Positions 8,231-15,203 of a DNA stretch of 20,554 bases are shown one piece after another. Each line of letters opens with the position of its first letter. Positions within the stretch are counted from its first letter, which is position 1. A program made the position numbers and the translations under genes. The stretch is from Clostridia bacterium (GTDB taxonomy: Bacteria > Bacillota_A > Clostridia > Oscillospirales > CAG-272), in contig JAFQOB010000020.1 of assembly GCA_017395725.1 (NCBI GenBank), positions 1-20,554 of the forward strand, given 5' to 3'. Below the pieces are notes generated by a model. That model worked only from the letters and a program-made list of their open reading frames with translations. It did not search any database and was not told where the DNA came from.

Positions 8231-8655
8231 ATGAATATAAGCCTTTAATAGTAGCGTTTTGCTGTAACTGGTGTTCGTATGCGGGCGCCGACCTTGCAGG
8301 AAACAACAGACTTAACTACCCCGCAGAAGTAAAGATAATAAGAGTGCCTTGCTCGTGCAGAGTAAACCCTATGTTTATTTTAAGAGCGTTTCAGAGAGGT
8401 GCTGACGGCGTAATTATATGCGGTTGCCACCCCGGTGACTGCCACTATACGTCGGGTAACTACTATACGAGAAGACGTATGGCGACGTTGTTTTCTATGC
8501 TTGATTTCCTCGGTATAGAGAAAGAACGTACCCGTGTTGAATGGGTATCTGCGGCTGAGGGTGCAAAGTTTGCGGCGACAATGAACGATTTCGTGCAGAC
8601 TGTTGCTTCACTTGGTGAAAACAAGAGATTGGAGGACTTAAGATGCAAAAGATAA
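8221..8655 (+). CDS. flxD: MvhD/FlxD-type [2Fe-2S] linker subunit
   Basis: A 144-residue protein of the methyl-viologen-reducing hydrogenase delta family (PF02662). In Mvh-Hdr and Flx-Hdr complexes this subunit carries a [2Fe-2S] cluster and passes electrons from the input module to HdrA. Visible cysteines are the CCNWC group (C14, C15, C18), CSC (C44, C46), CGC (C67, C69) and C74, and the GCHPGDCHY motif is characteristic. The start at 8221 is preferred over ATG 8227 because GGAGG at 8206-8210 sits 10 bases before it. It overlaps hdrA upstream by 10 bases and the next gene by 13, which fits subunits made in fixed ratio. No hydrogenase large subunit is present, so the electron donor is not H2 through Mvh. 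Confidence 0.9.
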   Translation: MQMNEYKPLIVAFCCNWCSYAGADLAGNNRLNYPAEVKIIRVPCSCRVNPMFILRAFQRGADGVIICGCHPGDCHYTSGNYYTRRRMATLFSMLDFLGIEKERTRVEWVSAAEGAKFAATMNDFVQTVASLGENKRLEDLRCKR

Positions 8656-9677
8656 CAAGTAAACAGCTTATCGAAAAGGCAACCGAACTTTTAAGCAACG
8701 GTACTGTATCTATGGTTCTCGGTTGGAAGAAGGGCGAATACGAATATGACGTAACGCCGGCTGTTTTTGCAAGTGTTGAAGAATTGAACAGAGAGTTTGT
8801 ATACGGTGATTTTTCAGCGGCAAACCTTTCCAAATATCTTGTAAAGAGGACCGAAAAAGTAGCGGGACACGGACTTGTAAGTCTTAACACCGACAATAAA
8901 GAAAAGAAGATTCTTATATTTTTGAAGCCCTGTGATACATATAGTTTTAATCAGTTATTGACCGAGCACAGATTTGACAGAGACAAGGTGTATGCAATAG
9001 GCGTACAGTGCGACGGAATGATTGATATAGAAAAGGTAAAGAAGATTGCGGGAGACGGTATACTTTCCGTTGACTGCAGTGGCGAAGATGTTGTTGTAAA
9101 GACACTTTATAATGACGATATGACAATAGCGAAGGCAGACGTTCTTGCAGAAAGATGTGTAAACTGTAAGAGTAAGAAACACGTTGCTTATGATGAACTT
9201 TTAGGAGAATCGGGAGAAGTAATTGATTCCAACCGTTTTGACGAGGTTGAAAAATTAGAGAATATGACTGCCGACGAAAGATTTGCTTTCTGGCAGAACG
9301 AACTTTCAAAGTGTATAAGATGTAACGCTTGCCGTGATGCATGTCCTGCTTGTACTTGTGAAAAGTGTGTGTTTGACAATCCTAAGTCAGGTGTTGAGAA
9401 TAAATCTCCCGCAAATAGTTTTGAGGAAAAGCTTTTCCATATTATAAGAGCATATCACGTTGCGGGCAGATGTACAGACTGCGGTGAGTGTTCAAGAGTA
9501 TGTCCTCAGAATATTCCTCTCCACCTTTTGAACAGAAAGTTTATCAAGGACATAAACGAATTTTACGGCGATTATCAGGCAGGGGCAGAGGTTGGCTCAC
9601 GTGCACCTCTTGTTGACTACACCTTGAATGATGTTGAACCCGGTGAAGTTTTTGATAGGGGGGACGAAAATGCGTAA
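8643..9677 (+). CDS. 4Fe-4S dicluster protein, AsrA-like, FlxB/FlxC type
   Basis: A 344-residue soluble electron-transfer protein. An N-terminal alpha/beta domain (about 1-190) carries FLKPCDTYS (C97) and RCVNC (C172, C175). The C-terminal half has two complete [4Fe-4S] motifs: C224-C227-C230-C234 and C277-C280-C283-C287. A CTCEKC cluster (C237, C239, C242) follows the first motif, giving extra potential ligands. The family includes the anaerobic sulfite reductase A subunit and the two Fe-S proteins FlxB and FlxC of FlxABCD-HdrABC operons. Gene position, a mirror image of flxABCD, suggests FlxC, but I cannot tell FlxB from FlxC by sequence alone. It would carry electrons between FlxA and FlxD. 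It overlaps the preceding gene by 13 bases and the following gene by 8. GGAG of GATTGGAGG near 8630 is the ribosome site. Confidence 0.85.
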   Translation: MQKITSKQLIEKATELLSNGTVSMVLGWKKGEYEYDVTPAVFASVEELNREFVYGDFSAANLSKYLVKRTEKVAGHGLVSLNTDNKEKKILIFLKPCDTYSFNQLLTEHRFDRDKVYAIGVQCDGMIDIEKVKKIAGDGILSVDCSGEDVVVKTLYNDDMTIAKADVLAERCVNCKSKKHVAYDELLGESGEVIDSNRFDEVEKLENMTADERFAFWQNELSKCIRCNACRDACPACTCEKCVFDNPKSGVENKSPANSFEEKLFHIIRAYHVAGRCTDCGECSRVCPQNIPLHLLNRKFIKDINEFYGDYQAGAEVGSRAPLVDYTLNDVEPGEVFDRGDENA

Positions 9678-10698
9678 GATAGCTTTAGAAAAAATTGATA
9701 TGCTTTTTGAAGCAATATCAAAATCAATGTCCCTGTATCTTCCTGTAGACCAAAACGACGGCAGAGCCGCATACACGAAATGGGAAGAGGGTAAAAAATG
9801 GAGCAATGCTCTTAATACCGTAAAAAGCCCTAAGGATTTCTTCTTTCCTCAGACAGAGGATATGATGGAATTCAAGGTCGAGGGCAAGAATATTGAGGTT
9901 ATTGATACAAGAAAAGCATCGGAGGATTTTGTAGTATTCGGTGTAAGAGCCTGTGATGTAAAGGCATTTGATATACTTGACAGAGTATTTTTGGTTGACC
10001 CATGTGACAGCTATTATGCTACAAAGCGTGAACACGGTATAATCGTTGCCGTTGCTTGTACAAGACCAAGCGAGACTTGCTTCTGCTCTGCGTTCGGTAT
10101 AGATGCGGCAGACCCTAAGGCTGACGTATCTGCTTGGAAGACAGAGACCGAGCTTTATTTACAGCCTAATACGGAAAAGGGCGAAAAGCTTATTAAGCTT
10201 CTTGAAGATATAACCGAAGAGGCGACTGAAGAAAAGGTAACCGAGCAGAAAGAAAAGATTGCGAAGATAATGAAAAAGCTTCCCTTAGCCGACCTTGATA
10301 CGTCAAAATTCGGCGGCGGAAAGACAGATGAGTATTTCAACAGTCCCGAGTGGGCAGAGCTGTCCGAAACCTGTCTCGGTTGCGGAACCTGTACTTTTGT
10401 ATGCCCCACTTGTCAGTGCTACGATATAAAGGACTTTAACACAGGCAAGGGTGTTATTAGATACAGATGTTGGGATTCGTGTATGTATTCCGAGTTTACG
10501 AGAATGGCTCACGGAAACAACAGAAACAGTCAAAAGGAACGCTTCCGTCAGAGATTTATGCACAAGCTTGTATATTATCCCGAAAACAATGAGGGAATAT
10601 TCGGCTGTGTCGGTTGCGGCAGATGCGTATCAAGATGCCCTATATCAATGAATATAGTAAAGGTAATGAAAAAGTTGGGAGGTAAGGAAAATGAATAA
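9670..10698 (+). CDS. 4Fe-4S dicluster protein, AsrA-like, FlxB/FlxC type (second copy)
   Basis: A 342-residue paralogue-like partner of the preceding gene. The AsrA-type domain (about 1-170) is clearer here: FGVRACDVKAFDIL (C95), VDPCDSYY (C112), and VACTRPSETCFC with C130, C137 and C139. A charged, Glu/Lys-rich helical stretch (about 170-205) leads to two [4Fe-4S] motifs: C235-C238-C241-C245 and C313-C316-C319-C323. CQC (C248, C250) and RCWDSC (C267, C271) lie between them. Role: electron transfer in the Flx module. The start is ATG 9670, not the longer in-frame ATG 9628, because GGGGGG at 9658-9663 sits 6 bases upstream and the overlap with the previous gene then falls to 8 bases. The sulfite-reducing catalytic subunit AsrC is absent, so a sulfite reductase role is not supported. 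Confidence 0.87.
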   Translation: MRKIALEKIDMLFEAISKSMSLYLPVDQNDGRAAYTKWEEGKKWSNALNTVKSPKDFFFPQTEDMMEFKVEGKNIEVIDTRKASEDFVVFGVRACDVKAFDILDRVFLVDPCDSYYATKREHGIIVAVACTRPSETCFCSAFGIDAADPKADVSAWKTETELYLQPNTEKGEKLIKLLEDITEEATEEKVTEQKEKIAKIMKKLPLADLDTSKFGGGKTDEYFNSPEWAELSETCLGCGTCTFVCPTCQCYDIKDFNTGKGVIRYRCWDSCMYSEFTRMAHGNNRNSQKERFRQRFMHKLVYYPENNEGIFGCVGCGRCVSRCPISMNIVKVMKKLGGKENE

Positions 10699-11527
10699 CG
10701 TTAACGAGACCCTTATCCCTAAGGTTGGTGTTATAACCGATATAAGAATAGACACTGCAGATATTAAGACGTTTAGAGTAGTAACTCCCGACGGCAAGAA
10801 GGCGTTTGAGCATATGCCCGGACAGTGCGCTATGCTTTCTATCCCCGGTGTGGGCGAGGCTATGTTTTCGATAACCTCGTCTCCTACCAATACCGAGTAT
10901 ATGGAATTTTCCATAAAGAAGTGCGGTTGTGTAACCGACTGGCTCCATCAGGCAGAGGTAGGTCAGCAGATTACAATAAGAGGACCTTACGGTAACGCAT
11001 TCCCCGTTGAATCCGATGAATTCAGAGGCAAGAAGCTTTTGTTCATTGCTGGTGGTATCGGTATTGCTCCTCTCCGTTCGGTAATTAACTATTGCCGTCA
11101 CTACAGAGATAATTACAAGAGTATAAACCTTGTATACGGCTCAAGAAGTATGGACGACCTTGTAAACTATAACGAGATACTCAACGAGTGGACCAAGGAT
11201 AAAGAGATGTATATTTATCTAACGGTTGATAAGGAAGATCCCGACTGGGTTAAGCACGTTGGCTTCGTTCCCAACTACGTAAAAGAGCTTCAGTATACAC
11301 CCGACCGAGTTGCGATAGTTTGCGGACCTCCCATAATGATTAAATTTACGGTTGCCGCACTCAAAGAACTTGGTTTTAAGGATACGCAGATATATACGAC
11401 AATGGAACTTCGTATGAAGTGCGGCGTTGGAAAATGCGGACGTTGTAACATAGGTTCAAAATACGTATGTAAAGACGGACCTGTATTCAGATATGATGAA
11501 CTTGGGGAACTTCCCGATGAGTATTAA
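10691..11527 (+). CDS. flxA: FlxA-type FAD/NAD(P)H-binding oxidoreductase subunit
   Basis: A 278-residue protein of the ferredoxin-NADP reductase / dihydroorotate dehydrogenase electron-transfer (PyrK) / AsrB superfamily. It should oxidise NAD(P)H and pass electrons one at a time to Fe-S partners. The beta-barrel FAD domain (about 8-108) shows MPGQCAML and FSITSSP, the latter in place of the usual RxYS flavin motif. The nucleotide domain begins FIAGGIGIAP (118-127) and ends with CGPP (211-214). The C-terminus carries the [2Fe-2S] signature C244-C249-C252-C260. The start overlaps the stop of the preceding gene by 8 bases, behind GGGAGG at 10678-10683. In this context it is the NADH entry point to HdrABC. 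pyrD and asrC are not present, which argues against the PyrK and AsrB roles. NADH versus NADPH cannot be decided here. Confidence 0.88.
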   Translation: MNNVNETLIPKVGVITDIRIDTADIKTFRVVTPDGKKAFEHMPGQCAMLSIPGVGEAMFSITSSPTNTEYMEFSIKKCGCVTDWLHQAEVGQQITIRGPYGNAFPVESDEFRGKKLLFIAGGIGIAPLRSVINYCRHYRDNYKSINLVYGSRSMDDLVNYNEILNEWTKDKEMYIYLTVDKEDPDWVKHVGFVPNYVKELQYTPDRVAIVCGPPIMIKFTVAALKELGFKDTQIYTTMELRMKCGVGKCGRCNIGSKYVCKDGPVFRYDELGELPDEY

Positions 11528-11532
11528 AGGAG
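11526..11532 (+). promoter_or_regulatory. Ribosome binding site deciding the start of the FrdB-like gene
   Basis: AAAGGAG overlaps the flxA stop codon and lies 8 bases before ATG 11541. It selects that start over the in-frame ATG at 11493, which is inside flxA and has no such site. Confidence 0.85.
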
Positions 11533-11540
11533 AAAAGTTA

Positions 11541-12215
11541 ATGGAAAAAATGGTTAATATATTTCTTTTCGGGAAGAAGTATTCCGTTCCCGATAATTTG
11601 ACAATAATGACCGCTATGGAATATGCGGGATATCAGTTGGTACGCGGTTGCGGTTGCCGTAACGGCTTCTGCGGAGCTTGTGCTACCATATATCGTATAA
11701 AGGGCGACAGAGAGCTCAAGGCTTGTCTTGCTTGTCAGACAAAGGTTGAAGACAATATGTATATTGCGACTCTGCCTTTCTTCCCGTTGGTAAAACAGGG
11801 ATATGATATCGAAAAGATTCCTACGACAGAGGCTGTTATGATGCAGCTTTACCCTGAGATATACGCTTGTGTAGGCTGTAACGCTTGTACAAAGAGCTGT
11901 ACACAGGGACTTAACGTTATGCAGTACATAGCTTACGCACAGAGAGGCGATTTTGAAAAGTGTGCAGACCTTTCTTTTGACTGCGTAATGTGCGGTGTAT
12001 GTTCGTCAAGATGTCCTGCGGGTATTTCACATCCTCAGGTTGCGATGCTTGCAAGAAGAATTAACGGCAAGTATCTTGCACCGGGATGCGAACACCTTGA
12101 AGACAGAGTAAAAGAGATTAAAAACGGTGATTTCAATGAACTTATCGAGGCTTTGATGCAGAAGCCTATTGAAGAGTTGAAAGAGCTGTACAATACTCGT
12201 GAGATTGAGAAATAA
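11541..12215 (+). CDS. Fumarate reductase/succinate dehydrogenase-type Fe-S subunit (TfrB N-terminal-like)
   Basis: A 224-residue soluble Fe-S protein. The N-terminal plant-type [2Fe-2S] domain has C39-x4-C44-x2-C47 with C62/C65 as the fourth ligand; C37 is extra. The C-terminal dicluster domain has C110-C113-C116-C120 and C148-C151-C154-C158. In ordinary SdhB/FrdB the last site is a three-cysteine [3Fe-4S] cluster facing quinone. Here both motifs have four cysteines, as suits a protein that trades electrons with soluble partners. The layout matches the N-terminal part of methanogen TfrB, whose C-terminal CCG domain is missing here but is supplied separately by hdrB. It should feed the flavoprotein encoded 17 bases downstream. 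Quinone-linked complex II is unlikely because no cytochrome b subunit is present. Confidence 0.87.
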   Translation: MEKMVNIFLFGKKYSVPDNLTIMTAMEYAGYQLVRGCGCRNGFCGACATIYRIKGDRELKACLACQTKVEDNMYIATLPFFPLVKQGYDIEKIPTTEAVMMQLYPEIYACVGCNACTKSCTQGLNVMQYIAYAQRGDFEKCADLSFDCVMCGVCSSRCPAGISHPQVAMLARRINGKYLAPGCEHLEDRVKEIKNGDFNELIEALMQKPIEELKELYNTREIEK

Positions 12216-12232
12216 AGGGGAGGTAAGGCTAA

Positions 12233-13849
12233 ATGTATTCAGAGAATTTCAGAGAATCCCTTGCGGCAGTAGAAGCGGCGAGAGACAAAAATATTGCTTA
12301 CGAGCCTGTAAGAATGACAGCTCAGCAGAAAGAAGATTTACTTGCGGCATTCCACCCCGACTATAAAAAGGAAGAATTCAGCGAACTGAAGATAGGTGCA
12401 AACAAGGGCGACAAGGTTCCCCACGAGCTTGCGGAAATGCTTCAGGCACACAGCAGAATAACAGCAGACTCCGTTGACCTTGAAAATCCCGATTATGACG
12501 TAGATGTACTCGTTATCGGCGGCGGCGGTGCAGGTTCTTCTGCGGCTATTGAGGCGCACGAAGCGGGTGCTAATGTTATGATAGTAACAAAGCTCCGTAT
12601 CGGTGATGCAAATACAATGATGGCAGAGGGCGGTATTCAGGCGGCAGATAAGCCTAACGACTCTCCCGCAATACACTTTGTTGACGCGTTTGGCGGCGGG
12701 CATTTTGCGGCAAAGAGAGAGCTTCTTTCAAAGCTTGTTTGCGATGCTCCCGAGGCTATTCAGTGGCTTTCAAAGCTTGGTGTTGAGTTCGATAAAGATG
12801 CTGAAGGAAATATGATAACAACACACGGCGGCGGTACTTCAAGAAAGAGAATGCACGCGGCGAAGGACTATTCGGGTGCAGAGATTATGAGAACACTTCG
12901 CGACGAAGTATTGAACCGTGAAATTCCCGTAGTTGACTTTACAGCGGCAATTGAGCTTATCCTTGACGAAAAGGGTAACGCTGCGGGTGCAGTTCTTATG
13001 AATATGGAAACAAAGGAATTGTACGTTGCAAAGGCAAAGACGGTTATTATTGCAACGGGCGGTGCGGGACGTATGCACTATCAGGGCTTCCCCACGTCTA
13101 ACCATTACGGTGCTACAGCAGACGGTCTCGTACTCGGTTACAGAGTTGGGGCAAAGCTTATGTATGCAGAAACATTGCAGTATCACCCCACAGGTGCAGC
13201 ATTCCCGGAACAGATATTTGGTGCTCTCGTAACTGAAAAGGTACGTTCTTTGGGTGCTAAGCTTGTTAATAAGAACGGCGAAGTATTTATGCATCCCCTT
13301 GAAACAAGAGACGTAACTGCCGCCTCTGTAATCAGAGAATGTTTAGAGCGAGGCAACGGTATTGATACCGGCAACGGTCTTGCAGTATGGCTTGATACAC
13401 CTATGATTGAGAAGATAGGCGGCGAGGGTACAATTGAAGCAAGAATCCCCGCTATGATGAGAATGTTCGGTCAGTACGGTATTGATATCCGCAAAGAGCC
13501 TATTCTTATATATCCCACACTTCACTACCAGAACGGCGGTCTTGATATAACCCCCGACTGTATGACGACAAACGTTAACAACCTCTTTGTTGCAGGTGAA
13601 GCTGTAGGCGGTATACACGGTAAGAACAGACTTATGGGTAACTCTTTGCTCGATATAATCGTATTTGGCAGAAGCGCAGGACAGTCTGCGGCGGCAAAGG
13701 CTAAAGAGACAAAGGTTGGAAAGCTTACACTTGACCATATTGCGAAGTTTGAAAAAGAAATTGAAGAGGCAAAGCTTGAAACAAAGGCTGTTTCTCCTAA
13801 GCTCCTTCCCGACTATACAAACAGAGCTAATAAAAATTATTTGGCATAA
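12233..13849 (+). CDS. Fumarate reductase-type flavoprotein (TfrA/FrdA-like)
   Basis: A 538-residue FAD enzyme expected to reduce fumarate or a related enoate. The FAD motif GGGGAG is at 96-101. Residues matching the FrdA catalytic set are present: H318 in QYHPTG, R359 in ETRDV, H431 in LHYQNGG, and R466 in HGKNRLMGNS. The histidine that binds FAD covalently in FrdA/SdhA is replaced by N127 in GDANTMMAEGG, so FAD is probably non-covalent, as in soluble fumarate reductases and L-aspartate oxidase. A roughly 88-residue N-terminal extension precedes the FAD motif. The usual C-terminal helical domain is cut to about 55 residues. The ribosome site GGGGAGG lies 9 bases upstream. L-aspartate oxidase (NadB) is the main alternative, but no nad genes adjoin and an Fe-S partner does. 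No signal peptide was seen, so it is cytoplasmic. Confidence 0.85.
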   Translation: MYSENFRESLAAVEAARDKNIAYEPVRMTAQQKEDLLAAFHPDYKKEEFSELKIGANKGDKVPHELAEMLQAHSRITADSVDLENPDYDVDVLVIGGGGAGSSAAIEAHEAGANVMIVTKLRIGDANTMMAEGGIQAADKPNDSPAIHFVDAFGGGHFAAKRELLSKLVCDAPEAIQWLSKLGVEFDKDAEGNMITTHGGGTSRKRMHAAKDYSGAEIMRTLRDEVLNREIPVVDFTAAIELILDEKGNAAGAVLMNMETKELYVAKAKTVIIATGGAGRMHYQGFPTSNHYGATADGLVLGYRVGAKLMYAETLQYHPTGAAFPEQIFGALVTEKVRSLGAKLVNKNGEVFMHPLETRDVTAASVIRECLERGNGIDTGNGLAVWLDTPMIEKIGGEGTIEARIPAMMRMFGQYGIDIRKEPILIYPTLHYQNGGLDITPDCMTTNVNNLFVAGEAVGGIHGKNRLMGNSLLDIIVFGRSAGQSAAAKAKETKVGKLTLDHIAKFEKEIEEAKLETKAVSPKLLPDYTNRANKNYLA

Positions 13850-13873
13850 GGATTATAAAAAGGAGAATAAATT

Positions 13874-14221
13874 ATGTTTGATCTTCATCTTTTGACAGAG
13901 CTTTTTGAGGCTCTTACAATATTCTGTTTTGGACTTTCATGGCCCGTATCCATTCGTAAATCTCTCATTTCGAGAACCGCAAAAGGAAAGTCCTTGTTCT
14001 TTGAAGTATTTCTTCTTGTAGGTTACGCTTTCGGTATCGCAAGAAAGATAATTCAAGTTGCAGCACTCGGCTATCCTACAGCTGCAGGTTTTGGTGCATT
14101 CGTATTCTACCTTGGATTCTTCTTCTACGTACTTAACTTTATTGAAATATCAATTGACGTAGCACTTTATTTCCGTAACACTAAGCTTGATAAGCTTAGA
14201 GAAGAAGGCAAAGAAGTTTAA
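13874..14221 (+). CDS. Small three-helix membrane protein, PQ-loop-like
   Basis: A 115-residue protein with three predicted membrane helices (about 7-25, 41-60, 72-98) and a charged C-terminal tail. The end of helix 1 and the next loop (GLSWPVSIRKS, then KGKSLFFEVFLL) resemble the PQ-loop pattern of SemiSWEET/MtN3-type half-transporters, which are also three-helix proteins of about this size. It has only one histidine (H5), so it cannot bind heme as a complex II cytochrome b does. AGGAG at 13861-13865 lies 8 bases before the ATG, and the gene begins 24 bases after the flavoprotein gene, so it belongs to the operon. Possible roles are substrate (dicarboxylate) movement or membrane docking of the redox complex; both are guesses. 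The PQ-loop match is by eye and moderate. Confidence 0.7.
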   Translation: MFDLHLLTELFEALTIFCFGLSWPVSIRKSLISRTAKGKSLFFEVFLLVGYAFGIARKIIQVAALGYPTAAGFGAFVFYLGFFFYVLNFIEISIDVALYFRNTKLDKLREEGKEV

Positions 14222-14228
14222 TAAGAAT

Positions 14229-14271
14229 ATGGCGGTATGTGGGCTTTGCCCACATACCGCCATTGTTTTTT
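14229..14271 (+). terminator. Strong terminator of the hdr-flx-frd operon
   Basis: A perfect 16-bp GC-rich stem (14229-14244 with 14248-14263) around a TTT loop is followed by T residues at 14266-14271. It starts 8 bases after the last stop codon. It could also block minus-strand transcription arriving from the radical SAM gene. Confidence 0.95.
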
Positions 14272-14290
14272 GTTATGTATCCTTTTTATC

Positions 14291-14334
14291 CAAAGTTTTT
14301 GAGGGTATGGGAACTTTTTTCAAAAAGTTCCCAT
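14291..14334. repeat. Dispersed hairpin repeat, copy 1
   Basis: CAAAGTTTTTGAGGG leads into a hairpin with arms ATGGGAACTTTTT (14307-14319) and AAAAAGTTCCCAT (14322-14334). A related element with the identical core CTTTTTTCAAAAAG lies at 19122-19167. It sits between convergent genes and may also serve as a weak minus-strand terminator, though no clear T-run follows it on that strand. Confidence 0.6.
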
Positions 14335-14353
14335 GAAAAAACTTTTTTTATTC

Positions 14354-15199
14354 TCATTTTTTACTAAATTTTTTTGCGTAACCGCATTTGCGGCAAAGTT
14401 CTTCGATTGCACGTCTTTGGCTAAAGCCGTTATATATATTTTTTGCTCTTTTTGTATTTAAAATAGAATCAAGGTCGGTTTCAAACAGATTACCGAGGGG
14501 GATATTTCCGTCGGCATCAAGACAGCAAGGGACTACCGTTCCGTCGCAAAGTATGCCTATCTGGTCACGAAGACCGTAACAGAATACGTCACTTTGGTTT
14601 TCTTCCGTTAGATTAATATCGGGCCAATCGAATTTTTCTGCAAATTCAAGGTAAATACAGTCCGATAATTTTTTACCAAAACCGTTTCTGATGTCAGTCC
14701 ACTCATTTGGAAAACTTTGCTTTAATTTTTCAATAATTCTAATATTTTCGTCTTCGCCCTCGCCCCCCAGATTCCATAGGCGAAAGGCAATGTAACAGCC
14801 TGATTTTGCTGCGCTTTTTGCAAAGTCAATACAGTTTATAAGATAATTCTCATCGGCAAATGCCTCATTTGCGGCAGGTGCGTGAAGAGATATACTTATC
14901 TTGTGTGGAGCGTCATACAATAAATTATCGCCGATTTTGCCTAAAAGTGAGCCGTTGGTGGTGATTATAGGCAAAAAGCCTTTGTTTTTTGCGCTTGAAA
15001 TAAAGTCAGGCAAATCGGGGTGAAGTGTAGGCTCTCCCATAAGATGAAAGTACAAATATTTAATTTTACCTTTTAATCTATCCGTAAGAAAATCAAATTC
15101 ATCTTTGCTCATAGAACGCAAAGACCTTTGCGTTTTGTGGCAAAACGAGCAAGACATATTACAAATATTTGTTATTTCAAGATATGCTTTGTTAATCAT
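14354..15199 (-). CDS. Radical SAM protein with a SPASM/twitch-like C-terminus
   Basis: A 281-residue radical S-adenosylmethionine enzyme. The cluster motif C13-x3-C17-x2-C20 (CNMSCSFC) binds the SAM [4Fe-4S] cluster. The GEP motif of the SAM-binding site is at 55-57 (GEPTLHP). The C-terminal region has C207, C218, C225-C226, C269 and C272 with the pattern GILCDGTVVPCC...LGN, typical of twitch/SPASM auxiliary cluster domains. No precursor peptide gene was seen beside it, so peptide modification is unproven; the substrate is unknown. The start at 15199 is chosen because it begins MINKAYLEITNIC, close to where the family begins, and lies just past the stop of the upstream gene. The longer frame to 15292 overlaps that gene heavily, and ATG 15217 is the next alternative. 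The ribosome site is weak (GCGGAA), so coupling to the upstream gene is likely. Confidence 0.87.
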   Translation of the reverse strand: MINKAYLEITNICNMSCSFCHKTQRSLRSMSKDEFDFLTDRLKGKIKYLYFHLMGEPTLHPDLPDFISSAKNKGFLPIITTNGSLLGKIGDNLLYDAPHKISISLHAPAANEAFADENYLINCIDFAKSAAKSGCYIAFRLWNLGGEGEDENIRIIEKLKQSFPNEWTDIRNGFGKKLSDCIYLEFAEKFDWPDINLTEENQSDVFCYGLRDQIGILCDGTVVPCCLDADGNIPLGNLFETDLDSILNTKRAKNIYNGFSQRRAIEELCRKCGYAKKFSKK

Positions 15200-15203
15200 A
15201 TTT

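Noticed and set aside
8221..8655. Part of an Mvh [NiFe] hydrogenase
   Set aside because: No MvhA or MvhG hydrogenase subunits are present in the operon; only the delta-type linker is.
8643..11527. Anaerobic sulfite reductase asrAB
   Set aside because: The AsrA-like and AsrB-like families match, but there are two AsrA-like genes, no asrC siroheme subunit, and tight linkage to hdrABC and mvhD/flxD, which is the FlxABCD arrangement.
12233..13849. L-aspartate oxidase (NadB)
   Set aside because: It shares catalytic residues with fumarate reductases, but there are no nadA/nadC neighbours, an FrdB-type Fe-S gene lies directly upstream, and there is a long N-terminal extension.
11541..14221. Classical succinate dehydrogenase/complex II operon
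   Set aside because: The third gene lacks paired heme-ligating histidines, the Fe-S subunit has no three-cysteine [3Fe-4S] motif, and the flavoprotein lacks the covalent-FAD histidine.
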